Below are positions 47,357 to 56,001 of a DNA stretch of 64,000 nucleotides, piece after piece (positions within the stretch are counted from its first letter, which is position 1; the number at the start of each line of letters is the position of its first letter). The notes under the pieces are model-generated. The model did not search any database, was not told where the DNA came from, and saw only the letters and a list, made by a program, of their open reading frames with translations. The DNA comes from Pseudomonas weihenstephanensis. Lineage in GTDB: Bacteria > Pseudomonadota > Gammaproteobacteria > Pseudomonadales > Pseudomonadaceae. Both the position numbers and the translations under genes were made by a program. The DNA is taken from positions 496,001 to 560,000 of the forward strand of contig NZ_JYLF01000004.1 of assembly GCF_001043055.1 (NCBI RefSeq), in the 5' to 3' direction.

Positions 47357-47481
47357 GGATCAATCCGTACTGAAAAGATACGGCGGATAATAACAGCTCA
47401 GACAAATCTGCTTTGACTTGTGTCAGAAGTGCACGGCCTCCCTGGCCCAAAACGGGGCGCACGCGCCCTTTTTGGCGCGTG

Positions 47482-48228
47482 CTACAGCTGTTGCATCATC
47501 TTGCGCACACCAGCGACATGGCGACGGCTGACAATCAACGCATCACCATTAAGCCCTTTGAGGAACAACTGGAAGTGCCCCAGCGGCGTACGTTGCAGGC
47601 GCTCAATGCGCTCGCGGGCCACCAGCGCGTTACGGTGAATGCGCACAAAGCGTTCGCCGAATTCGTCTTCCAGGGCTTTGAGCGGTTCATCGAGCAACAC
47701 TTCGCCGCCCTCGTGGCGCAGGGTCACGTATTTGTGGTCGGCAATGAAGTAAATCACCTGATCGATCGGGATCAGCTCAATGCCTTTGCGGGTGCGCGCA
47801 CTGATATGGCTACGCGGGCCGCTGCCGGTCTGGGCGGCGGGGCGCGTGAGTGCAGCCAGTTGAATGCGGTTAGGCCGGTGCGCCTCTTTCAAGGCCGCGC
47901 TCAAGTCTTGGGCATTGACCGGTTTGAGCACGTAGCTGACGCCGCTGTCTTTGAGGGCCTGCTCCGGAAATTCGTCAGGCGCGATACAAAATACCACCGA
48001 AGGCGGCAGTTCGCGCTCGCACAATTTGGCTGCTACTTGCAGCCCGTCCAGGCCCGGCATGCGCACGTCGAGCAACACGACGTCCGGTTTCAGGCTTTCG
48101 ATCAGGCTCAACGCCTCTTCGCCATGAGTGGCGCCAGGCTCGAGCAGCGTGTAGCCCTCAAGCGAGCCAATCAAATGGCTCAAATGCTCGCGGGCCAGGG
48201 TTTCGTCATCAACGATCAGGACATTCAT
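47482..48228 (-). CDS. algR: AlgR, LytTR-type response regulator with altered receiver site
   Basis: A 248-residue response regulator: receiver domain (1-120) and LytTR DNA-binding domain (about 140-245), the latter nearly unchanged from P. aeruginosa AlgR ('GIELIPIDQVIYFIADHKYV', 'VRIHRNALVARERIERLQRT'). In the receiver, acids D7-D8, phosphoacceptor D54 and K102 are present, but the conserved Thr/Ser switch position is Ile82 ('VVFCIAPDEF') and the neighbouring His is Pro84. The algZ/fimS sensor gene normally just upstream is absent: argH follows after 385 bases. It may act without phosphorylation or with another kinase. The ATG at 48228 gives the standard length. Confidence 0.94.
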   Translation of the reverse strand: MNVLIVDDETLAREHLSHLIGSLEGYTLLEPGATHGEEALSLIESLKPDVVLLDVRMPGLDGLQVAAKLCERELPPSVVFCIAPDEFPEQALKDSGVSYVLKPVNAQDLSAALKEAHRPNRIQLAALTRPAAQTGSGPRSHISARTRKGIELIPIDQVIYFIADHKYVTLRHEGGEVLLDEPLKALEDEFGERFVRIHRNALVARERIERLQRTPLGHFQLFLKGLNGDALIVSRRHVAGVRKMMQQL

Positions 48229-48613
48229 ATAGCGCTGTATTCCTGCGTGAGTCTCGCACAAGGATAGCGTAGACAGGTGAAGTGACGGCTGTCACGGCGA
48301 TCGATGCTAAGACTAGCGCGAAGGCCAAAAAGTGCCGCAAAACGCACAGCAAAATTCACCTGTGTCTGTTGCTCGTTTTAAATTCAAATAAGCCGGGGTT
48401 TATGTAAACACCTGTAACGACTTATTCATACGACCAACTGTAGACGGTTGCCAAGCCGAACGTATTCAAACGATACATTTCGTTTCGGTATTTTGTTTAT
48501 ACCTCAGTTAAGACAAAAACCTGCCGACCTGCGTCAACGCCACGAATGGCAACCCTGTTATGATTCGCGGTAACTTTTTGTGTAACTCCCCTCAGCCGAT
48601 TACGAGCGAATCC
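48229..48613. other. Intergenic region between divergent algR and argH
   Basis: A 385-base AT-richer stretch with no gene. It must contain the promoters of algR and argH. A TATGAT hexamer at 48559-48564 could be the -10 box for argH, though no good -35 is placed before it. The region is far too short for algZ (over 1 kb), and no fragment of a histidine kinase was recognised. Confidence 0.6.
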
Positions 48614-50008
48614 ATGAGCACCGACAAGACCAATCAGTCCTGGGGCGGCCGCTTCAGTGAACCCGTCGACGCCTTCGTTGCGCGCTTCACCGCCTCCGTC
48701 ACGTTCGACCAACGCCTTTATCGTCACGACATCATGGGCTCCGTGGCTCATGCCACCATGCTGGCCAAGGTCGGCGTGCTGACCGATGCCGAGCGCGACA
48801 GCATCATCGACGGCCTGAAGACCATTCAGAGCGAAATCGAAGCCGGTCAATTTGACTGGCGCATCGATCTGGAAGACGTGCACATGAACATCGAGGCGCG
48901 CCTGACCGATCGCATCGGCGTGACCGGCAAAAAGCTGCACACCGGGCGTAGCCGTAACGATCAGGTCGCCACCGACATTCGCTTGTGGCTGCGCGATGAA
49001 ATCGACCTCATCCTGGCTGAAATCACCCGCCTGCAAAAAGGCCTGCTGGAACAAGCCGAGCGTGAAGCCGACACCATCATGCCCGGCTTCACGCACCTGC
49101 AAACCGCGCAGCCGGTCACGTTCGGCCACCACATGCTGGCGTGGTTCGAGATGCTCAGCCGCGATTACGAGCGCCTGGTAGATTGCCGCAAGCGCACTAA
49201 CCGCATGCCGCTGGGCAGCGCCGCGCTGGCAGGTACCACCTACCCGATCGACCGCGAATTTACCGCGCAACTGCTGGGCTTCGACGCGGTAGGCGGCAAC
49301 TCGCTGGACAACGTGTCGGATCGCGATTTCGCCATCGAATTCTGCGCCGCTGCGAGCATCGCGATGATGCACTTGTCGCGCTTCTCCGAAGAACTGGTGC
49401 TGTGGACCAGCGCGCAGTTCCAGTTCATCGACCTGCCTGACCGGTTCTGTACCGGCAGCTCGATCATGCCGCAAAAGAAAAACCCTGACGTGCCGGAGCT
49501 GGTCCGTGGCAAAAGCGGCCGTGTGTTCGGCGCGCTGATGGGCCTGTTGACCTTGATGAAGGGCCAGCCACTGGCCTACAACAAAGACAATCAGGAAGAC
49601 AAAGAACCCCTGTTCGATGCTGCCGACACCCTGCGCGATTCGTTGCGCGCGTTTGCCGACATGATCCCTGCTATCAAGCCCAAACACGCGATCATGCGTG
49701 AAGCGGCCCTGCGCGGGTTCTCGACAGCGACTGACTTGGCGGACTACTTGGTACGCCGTGGCCTGCCGTTCCGTGACTGCCACGAAATCGTGGGTCACGC
49801 GGTGAAATATGGCGTTGAGACGGGCAAAGACTTGGCTGAGATGAGCCTTGAGGAACTGCGCCAGTTCAGCGACCAGATCGAGGAGGACGTGTTTGCCGTA
49901 TTGACGCTTGAAGGGTCGGTGAATGCACGCGACCACATCGGCGGTACGGCACCGGCTCAGGTTAAAGCGGCCGTTGTGCGTGGCAAAGCCCTGTTGGCCA
50001 GTCGCTAA
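48614..50008 (+). CDS. argH: Argininosuccinate lyase
   Basis: Last step of arginine synthesis: argininosuccinate to arginine and fumarate. The 464-residue protein has the fumarase-superfamily signature [12 protein letters not shown] at 281-292 containing the catalytic serine, and '[13 protein letters not shown]' at 109-121. The ATG at 48614 gives the normal N-terminus ([20 protein letters not shown]); an upstream start would add 18 unrelated residues. It diverges from algR, as in other pseudomonads. Confidence 0.97.
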   Translation: MSTDKTNQSWGGRFSEPVDAFVARFTASVTFDQRLYRHDIMGSVAHATMLAKVGVLTDAERDSIIDGLKTIQSEIEAGQFDWRIDLEDVHMNIEARLTDRIGVTGKKLHTGRSRNDQVATDIRLWLRDEIDLILAEITRLQKGLLEQAEREADTIMPGFTHLQTAQPVTFGHHMLAWFEMLSRDYERLVDCRKRTNRMPLGSAALAGTTYPIDREFTAQLLGFDAVGGNSLDNVSDRDFAIEFCAAASIAMMHLSRFSEELVLWTSAQFQFIDLPDRFCTGSSIMPQKKNPDVPELVRGKSGRVFGALMGLLTLMKGQPLAYNKDNQEDKEPLFDAADTLRDSLRAFADMIPAIKPKHAIMREAALRGFSTATDLADYLVRRGLPFRDCHEIVGHAVKYGVETGKDLAEMSLEELRQFSDQIEEDVFAVLTLEGSVNARDHIGGTAPAQVKAAVVRGKALLASR

Positions 50009-50046
50009 TACGTCTGACCTGAAAAAGCTGGCAAGGCATGAGACTG

Positions 50047-50128
50047 CGAACGGGCGCGAAGCGCCCGTAAACCCTGTCAATGCCATGCAGCTGACGCACA
50101 CGGTTGAAGGGTTTACATCTGCGACGCG
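50047..50128. repeat. Inverted repeat, second REP-like family
   Basis: A perfect hairpin CGGGCGC-GAA-GCGCCCG (50051-50067) runs into GTAAACCC, which is matched by GGGTTTAC at 50109-50116. The element lies between converging argH and the GST gene. A similar arrangement with TCGTAAACC/GGTTTACGA is found at 60127-60203. Confidence 0.6.
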
Positions 50129-50148
50129 TGACCGGCGAAAGCTTTCAG

Positions 50149-50808
50149 TTATTTCTTACTGCTGATCCAGGCCAGAAACTTCGGCATTGCCGCCTCTCTG
50201 TCCGCAGCAATACGCTGCACATGCGGATTTTTCTCAAAATGCTCCAACAAGGCTTTGGCCGCTGGCAACTCGGCCAACAGGTCCATACCAAAAACTTTAT
50301 GCCCTACGGCGCTAGCGAGACTGACGCTGTAGAGGAAGTAAATATCCGCAACGCTCAGCGTTTCTCCGACCACATACGGTGCGAACTTTCCTTGCCGACC
50401 GAGCGAAGCAATGCCGTGTAGCAATTCCGCCTTGGCTTTGCTCTTGATCGCGTCGGGCACTTGCATCCCGAAGAATGCTTCGGCGTAGCACGCGCGGGCG
50501 GGTAGCTCGATGTACAACTCGATTTCTTTGGCCAGCGCCAGCACTTGAGCACGCTCAAACGGGTCTGTGGGCAGCAGTTTAGGGCCAGGCTGGGTCTGCT
50601 CGATGTACTCAAGAATAACGCTGGTTTCGTTGATAAAACCCTGTTCAACCTCTAGCGCAGGCACCTTTGCACACGGGCTTACCGTCAGCGCCTCAGGGGT
50701 TTGTGCGGCGAAAAAGGGCACTTCTTCAAACGGCACGCCTTTTTCCAGCAGCGCCAGTTTGACCATGTTGTAGTAGTTACTGACCGCGAATCCATAAAGC
50801 TTGAGCAT
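50149..50808 (-). CDS. Glutathione S-transferase family protein
   Basis: A 219-residue cytoplasmic GST. The N-terminal thioredoxin-like domain starts 'MLKLYGFAVSNYYNMVKLAL', so the catalytic Ser/Tyr position is in 'SNYYN'; the cis-proline and glutathione gamma-Glu contacts are in 'KVPALEVEQGFINETSVIL'. The helical C-terminal domain is complete. Substrate is unknown. It is alone on its strand between argH and a small plus-strand gene. Confidence 0.9.
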   Translation of the reverse strand: MLKLYGFAVSNYYNMVKLALLEKGVPFEEVPFFAAQTPEALTVSPCAKVPALEVEQGFINETSVILEYIEQTQPGPKLLPTDPFERAQVLALAKEIELYIELPARACYAEAFFGMQVPDAIKSKAKAELLHGIASLGRQGKFAPYVVGETLSVADIYFLYSVSLASAVGHKVFGMDLLAELPAAKALLEHFEKNPHVQRIAADREAAMPKFLAWISSKK

Positions 50809-50933
50809 TGCAAAGCCTCCAGGCCGTGTTGGGGTTGGCAGCCGTTGTTATAGAGCTTCACCGCTATGCTGGCTAGCAGCATCATTGTGCTGAATGCAGT
50901 TAGACTGCCGGTCTTTACTTAAGGAGCCTGCCC

Positions 50934-51218
50934 ATGAGCGAGCCAACAGACATCGATAACGACGAAGAAGCGTTCGCCGAAAACACCCTGATCGAAGCCA
51001 TCGAGAACCAGATCGAGGCCGATAACCCGCCAGCGGCCAAAGCCACGTTCAACAAGCTGACGCTGGTGGGCTACGAGCGTGATGACATTTTGAACATGAT
51101 GGCCCACGTGCTGGCCGTGGAGATTGACGCGATCCTCGAAGAAGACCGCGCCTTTAATACCGAGTGGTACGAAGCCGCGTTGCGCGCACTCCCTGAGTTA
51201 CCCCCCGAGAAAAACTGA
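50934..51218 (+). CDS. Small acidic protein of unknown function
   Basis: A 94-residue acidic protein with many Asp and Glu residues, predicted helical, with no signal peptide or membrane span. It contains 'AAKATFNKLTLVGYERDDIL' and 'MMAHVLAVEIDAILEEDRAF', which look like one conserved small domain. AAGGAG precedes the ATG with good spacing, and codon use is normal for the window. I do not recognise the family well enough to name it. It may be conserved downstream of argH in pseudomonads. Confidence 0.75.
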   Translation: MSEPTDIDNDEEAFAENTLIEAIENQIEADNPPAAKATFNKLTLVGYERDDILNMMAHVLAVEIDAILEEDRAFNTEWYEAALRALPELPPEKN

Positions 51219-51226
51219 GCCACGGC

Positions 51227-53149
51227 TCAGGGGCGAATCGTTGGCGCCCGCTGCCAGTCCAGTTCACGGGCGGGCATCGGCCGGCCAAACCAGTAGCCTT
51301 GCCCCAGGTCGCAGTTGTAGTCGAGCAGGAACTGCGCCTGCTCGACGTGCTCGATCCCCTCTGCATGTACCTGCATGCCCATGCTTTGGGCCAATGCGAT
51401 CACCGCACGCACAATCGCCACGTCGTCATCGTCACCCGGCAGCCCCGCGACAAACCCCTGATCGATCTTGAGCTTCTGTACAGGTAATTGCTTGAGCCGC
51501 AGCAACGATGAAAAACCGGTACCGAAGTCATCAATGGCCAGTCGCAGGCCCAGCTCACGCAGACGGTGCATTTGCTCAAGCGCCACTTCGGAGTTGTCCA
51601 TGACCGCGCTTTCAGTCACTTCCAGCTCCAGCAACGCAGGGTCCAGTCCCGTGTCGGCCAACACAGTCGAGACCAACTGGTACAACTCTGGCCGTGCAAA
51701 CAGGCGACTGGAAATGTTCACTGCCACAAATGACAAATTCACCCCCGCTGCCTGCCATTGGCACATTTGCCAGCACGCTTGCTCCAGCACCCAGGCGTCG
51801 ATTTCGGCAATCAGCCCGGTACGCTCGGCGATCGGGATAAATTCTCCCGGCGCCACCAATCCCCGTTGCGGGTGTTGCCAGCGCACCAGCGCCTCAACGC
51901 CGACCAGGCGGCTGGTGGTCAAGTCATGCACCGGCTGAAAATACACGCGCAGCTCATGCTGCTCCAGCGCACGGCGCAAATCGCTGGCCACCTCAATGCG
52001 GTATTGCGCATGGGCCGTCAACTCTTCGGTGTACAAGGCGTAGCCTTCGCGCCCGGCACTTTTGGCTTTAAACAGGGCTGAGTCGGCATTGCGCAATAAT
52101 TGCTCGGCATTCAAGGCATCGTTAGGAAACAAGCTGATGCCAACGCTGGCACTCATGAAAAGTTGGTGGCTATCAATGATGAACGCGCCCTTCATCACCT
52201 CCAGCACTTTCTGGGCAAAACCGGCGGCTTGCGCGACCTGATTACAGTGCTCGATCAGCACGGCGAACTCATCACCCCCCAGGCGGGCAACCGTAAAGCC
52301 TTTGCCGAAGACACTGAGCAGTCGCTCACCCACCGCTTTGAGCAACAGATCACCGACGTTATGGCCCAGGCTGTCGTTGATGATTTTGAAATGATCGAGA
52401 TCGATCATTAATAAGGCACAGCCCGACTTATGACGCTGAGCGTAGGTCAGCGCTTGTTCGGTACGGTCGGTAAATAACAGACGGTTGGGCAAGTCGGTCA
52501 AGGGGTCTTGGTGGGCCAGGCGCATCATCTCGGTTTGCGAATTCTTGATCGCTGAAATATCCGAAAACACGGCCACGTAATGGCTGACGTGGCCTTTGAG
52601 GTCGCGCACAGCACGAATGGTCTGCCACTGCGGATAGATTTCGCCGCTTTTGCGACGGTTCCAGATCTCACCGTGCCATTCGCCGTTTTTTTGCAGCGAC
52701 TGGAACACCGCCTGATAAAATTGCGCCCCATGATGGCCTGACTTAAATAGGCTAGGGCGTTGGCCCAGCACTTCTTCGGGCGTGTAGCCGGTGATTTTAA
52801 CCAACGCCCGATTAACGTGGACGATCACACCGTTGCGGTCACTGACCAATACCCCTTCACGGGTGCAATCGAACACCACGGCCGCTTGGCGCAAGCGTTC
52901 CTGGTCTTGGCGCTGGCGTTTTAAACGTGCGCCCATGCCCAGAAAGCTGAACAGACGCGCCCGCGCAACGAAAATCAGAGCCGCACTGACAAACACCCAC
53001 ACGTAGCTATTTATGAGTTGCCAGCGTGCCAGTTGCGCCGAATCATCGAAATAACTGTTCAATAAATGATCAGTCAGCAAGAGCCATAAAACCGACAGCA
53101 GCCCATACAGCATGGCTGCACGCATGGCATCACGATAAGAAACCGACAT
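51227..53149 (-). CDS. Membrane GGDEF-EAL protein with PAS domain
   Basis: A 640-residue cyclic-di-GMP enzyme. Two spans lie at about residues 11-30 and 46-64, a PAS domain at about 85-205, GGDEF at 210-375 and EAL at 390-635. The diguanylate cyclase motif GGDEF (291-295) and the phosphodiesterase motif EAL (419-421), with 'LEVTES', 'IDDFGTGFSS' and 'KIDQGF', are all intact, so both activities are possible. The RxxD inhibitory site before GGDEF is missing (KGFT instead), so product inhibition is unlikely. It diverges from desA. A PAS ligand is not predictable. Confidence 0.93.
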   Translation of the reverse strand: MSVSYRDAMRAAMLYGLLSVLWLLLTDHLLNSYFDDSAQLARWQLINSYVWVFVSAALIFVARARLFSFLGMGARLKRQRQDQERLRQAAVVFDCTREGVLVSDRNGVIVHVNRALVKITGYTPEEVLGQRPSLFKSGHHGAQFYQAVFQSLQKNGEWHGEIWNRRKSGEIYPQWQTIRAVRDLKGHVSHYVAVFSDISAIKNSQTEMMRLAHQDPLTDLPNRLLFTDRTEQALTYAQRHKSGCALLMIDLDHFKIINDSLGHNVGDLLLKAVGERLLSVFGKGFTVARLGGDEFAVLIEHCNQVAQAAGFAQKVLEVMKGAFIIDSHQLFMSASVGISLFPNDALNAEQLLRNADSALFKAKSAGREGYALYTEELTAHAQYRIEVASDLRRALEQHELRVYFQPVHDLTTSRLVGVEALVRWQHPQRGLVAPGEFIPIAERTGLIAEIDAWVLEQACWQMCQWQAAGVNLSFVAVNISSRLFARPELYQLVSTVLADTGLDPALLELEVTESAVMDNSEVALEQMHRLRELGLRLAIDDFGTGFSSLLRLKQLPVQKLKIDQGFVAGLPGDDDDVAIVRAVIALAQSMGMQVHAEGIEHVEQAQFLLDYNCDLGQGYWFGRPMPARELDWQRAPTIRP

Positions 53150-53298
53150 AAGAAATTTAAAACGCCTACAAAAAAAGGGGGATTATAAAGTAAGAAACAT
53201 CCCGCGACTGTTATCTGAAAGGCCGACTGGTTTTATCTGGCTGCATAGTGATAATGCGTGTTGCAGCTTTTTTCATTTTTCCGAGGGCCAAACAGCCT

Positions 53299-54483
53299 AT
53301 GTGGTACAACGGTTTTCTCGACTTGTCAGCCTGGCAACTGGTGGCAGTCACTCTGTTGATGACCCACGTGACCATTATTGGTGTCACGGTTTATCTGCAT
53401 CGCTACTCAGCTCACCGCTCGCTGGAGCTTAATGGTGGCCTGAAACACTTCTTCCGCTTCTGGCTGTGGCTAACCACCGCTCAGAACACCCGCGAGTGGA
53501 CCGCTATCCACCGCAAACACCACGCCAAATGCGAAACCGTTGATGACCCGCACAGCCCGGTCATAAAAGGGTTATCGACCGTTTTGCGCAAAGGTGCAGA
53601 GCTTTACCGTGACGAAGCGCAAAACCCTGAAACCTTGCGCATTTACGGCAAAAACTGCCCTGAAGACTGGGTTGAGCGAAACATCTACTCGCGCTACAAG
53701 CTGTTGGGCGTGGCAATCATGCTGGCCATCGACCTGCTGCTGTTCGGGGCCATCGGCCTGACCATCTGGGCCATCCAGATGATGTGGATTCCGGTGTGGG
53801 CCGCAGGCGTGGTGAACGGTCTGGGCCATGCGGTGGGTTATCGCAACTTCGAATGCCGCGATGCGGCCACCAATCTGGTGCCGTGGGGCATTCTTATTGG
53901 CGGCGAAGAGCTGCACAACAATCACCATACCTACCCGAACTCGGCCAAGCTGTCGGTCAAGAAGTGGGAGTTCGACCTTGGTTGGGCGTGGATCAAAGTA
54001 TTCAGCTTCTTGCGACTGGCCAAGGTTCAGCGCGTGGCGCCAATTGCCCATCGGGTCGAGGGCAAAGGCAGCCTGGACATGGACACCGCTATGGCAATTC
54101 TGAACAACCGCTTCCAGATCATGGCGCAGTACCGCAAATTGGTGATCGCGCCGCTGGTGCAGCAAGAGCTGGCCAAGGTCGATCACTCAGTGCGTCACCA
54201 GTTCCGCCGTGCCAAGCGCCTGCTGTCGCGTGAAACCAGCTTGCTGGACGATCGTCACCACCAGCGCATTGAAACGCTGCTGGAGCACAGTCAATCGCTG
54301 AAAGTGATTTACGAAAAACGTTTGGCGTTGCAGCAAATTTGGGTCAAGACCAGCTCCAACGGCCACGACATGCTGGCCGCGATCAAAGAGTGGGTACATG
54401 AAGCCGAAGCCAGCGGGATTCAGTCGCTGCGTGATTTCGCCAAGCAATTGAAGACCTACTCGTTGCGTCCTGCTGCGGTGTAA
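53299..54483 (+). CDS. desA: Fatty acid delta-9 desaturase DesA
   Basis: Membrane di-iron desaturase that introduces the cis-9 double bond into acyl chains of membrane phospholipids, aiding fluidity in the cold. The 394-residue protein has the three histidine boxes HRYSAH (34-39), HRKHH (71-75) and HNNHH (206-210), and is very close to P. aeruginosa DesA by eye. The start MWYNGFLDLS matches that family; an upstream start at 53248 adds 17 unrelated residues. It diverges from the GGDEF-EAL gene, as it does in PAO1 from memory. Confidence 0.95.
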   Translation: MWYNGFLDLSAWQLVAVTLLMTHVTIIGVTVYLHRYSAHRSLELNGGLKHFFRFWLWLTTAQNTREWTAIHRKHHAKCETVDDPHSPVIKGLSTVLRKGAELYRDEAQNPETLRIYGKNCPEDWVERNIYSRYKLLGVAIMLAIDLLLFGAIGLTIWAIQMMWIPVWAAGVVNGLGHAVGYRNFECRDAATNLVPWGILIGGEELHNNHHTYPNSAKLSVKKWEFDLGWAWIKVFSFLRLAKVQRVAPIAHRVEGKGSLDMDTAMAILNNRFQIMAQYRKLVIAPLVQQELAKVDHSVRHQFRRAKRLLSRETSLLDDRHHQRIETLLEHSQSLKVIYEKRLALQQIWVKTSSNGHDMLAAIKEWVHEAEASGIQSLRDFAKQLKTYSLRPAAV

Positions 54484-54510
54484 AGGCGGATGCGGGGCCG
54501 GTTTTCCTGA

Positions 54511-54542
54511 CCCTTGCCGCAGGCTACGTTCGGCGACAAGGG
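54511..54542. repeat. Hairpin after desA
   Basis: CCCTTG (54511-54516) and CAAGGG (54537-54542), extended inward by CCG/CGG, form an imperfect stem between convergent desA and the HDOD gene. It contains CCGCAGGCTAC, a piece of the REP core, and has no T-tract. A decayed REP is the likeliest reading. Confidence 0.4.
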
Positions 54543-54642
54543 CTGCTCTGAACTCCGGCACTGCGGCTGACCTGATCAAGCGCCTCCTCTTTAGGACTGC
54601 TCTGAGACAGGACGTCGCCTTCGGCAACGGTTACACGGTTAT

Positions 54643-55857
54643 TCAGGTTTTTTTGATCAACCGTGACAGCTCAGGTACGCCGATCTTCAACAGGCGTGCC
54701 GTTTTACTCTTGGCCAACGCGTCAATGCCTTCTTCAGGCTTCAAGTTGGCCACTTGCCCGGCAAGGTTCATCAGCAACGCTTCGCGCGAATACACCCCGC
54801 CCCCCAAGTGATAAATCGCCGCGATCAACTCGCGCAGCTCCAGAGGCAAGCGCCAGCGCGTGCGCAACGCCGAACCATAGGCGGCGCCGAATTCAGCCAG
54901 TGACTCATCAATGGCGCGGGTATCCAACTCCCCTCCGGCTTGCAGCCACTCTTGCAGGCAACGCAACAACGCTAAATCGCCCAAACGATGCAGCAAACCG
55001 GCGCAATAACAGCGCTCCTGATCCAGGCTGAGCATGCGCGCCAGCGTGCGTCCGTACTCGGCGGTGTGCAGTGACGCGTTCCAGTAGTGTTCGGCGTAGT
55101 CGGCCAGGCATGGGTCGCTCAGGCGGGCACTGCGTTTGAGGGTCAGCCCCAACACCAGGTTCATGCTTTGCGCCGGCCCCAAGCGCTGCAACGCCTGAGC
55201 CAGGGTTTGTACCGGGCTGACGCGGTGCTGGGCAGCGCTGTTGGCAGCCGCAATCAGCACAGCGGTGATTTGCGGGTCAGTGCGCACTTGCTGCTCAAGC
55301 AATTTGAGGTCCAGTCCGCCAGGGTTAAGGCTGCGCTTGACCGCCAGTTGCACATCGGCCAGCAGCGGCGCGCCGTCGGAGGACGCACGGCGGTGTTCCA
55401 AAAAACGCTTAAGGGTCATGCCCGCCGTCAACGCGGGCACATCGCACGCAACCTCTTGCCCCGCGCTGAGTAGCAGGCCTTGCAAGCGCTGTGTCAGGCC
55501 GGGCATGTCTAGCGGCTTGGTCAGGTAAGCCGTGGGCGCCAGCGGCAACGCTTGACGCACGCTGGCGCTGTCATTGCGGCTGCTTAACAAGATGAATGGC
55601 GATACCGGCTGGCGGCGGCGCTGACGCACATTGCGCAGCAGGTCCAACCCACTTACGCCCGGCAAGTCCCAGTCCGCAATCACCAGGTCATAGTCCTTTT
55701 CACTCAGCAACGCGAGCGCTTGCTGGCCTTCGCCACACACGTCCAGTTGCGCGTCGCAACGCACGCTCAGCACCACTTGTTTGAGCAGGTCCCGAGACCA
55801 GGGGTCAGTCTCGGCAATCAGCACGCTCGGCGTGGCGGATACTTCAACAGCAGTCAT
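54643..55857 (-). CDS. Response regulator with HDOD output domain
   Basis: A 404-residue cytoplasmic regulator. The N-terminal receiver domain has the acidic pocket ('LIAETDPW'), phosphoacceptor Asp in 'LVIADWDLPG', Ser in 'FILLSSRN' and Lys in 'YLTKPLD', so it looks phosphorylatable. The C-terminal HDOD domain (an HD-like, catalytically silent fold) spans about 150-370. HDOD proteins act in second-messenger and motility signalling in pseudomonads and xanthomonads. No kinase is adjacent. The ATG at 55857 has GGAG eight bases upstream; one at 55881 is also possible. Confidence 0.87.
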   Translation of the reverse strand: MTAVEVSATPSVLIAETDPWSRDLLKQVVLSVRCDAQLDVCGEGQQALALLSEKDYDLVIADWDLPGVSGLDLLRNVRQRRRQPVSPFILLSSRNDSASVRQALPLAPTAYLTKPLDMPGLTQRLQGLLLSAGQEVACDVPALTAGMTLKRFLEHRRASSDGAPLLADVQLAVKRSLNPGGLDLKLLEQQVRTDPQITAVLIAAANSAAQHRVSPVQTLAQALQRLGPAQSMNLVLGLTLKRSARLSDPCLADYAEHYWNASLHTAEYGRTLARMLSLDQERCYCAGLLHRLGDLALLRCLQEWLQAGGELDTRAIDESLAEFGAAYGSALRTRWRLPLELRELIAAIYHLGGGVYSREALLMNLAGQVANLKPEEGIDALAKSKTARLLKIGVPELSRLIKKT

Positions 55858-55943
55858 GAATGCACTCCGAGGGATGTCCATGCACCTTAGTCAATGCCAC
55901 GCGTCGGATACAGGCAAAATGCCTTAAATGCGTTTCACAGACG

Positions 55944-55970
55944 AAAAAAAACCGCCGAAGCGGTTTTTTT
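55944..55970. terminator. Intrinsic terminator between gabT and the HDOD gene
   Basis: AAAAAAACCGC-CGAA-GCGGTTTTTTT is a compact perfect stem with A and T runs on both sides, 31 bases beyond the gabT stop on the minus strand. It should end the gabD-gabT transcript. Confidence 0.9.
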
Positions 55971-56001
55971 GTGTAGCCGATCACAACTCAGACGTCAGGA
56001 C

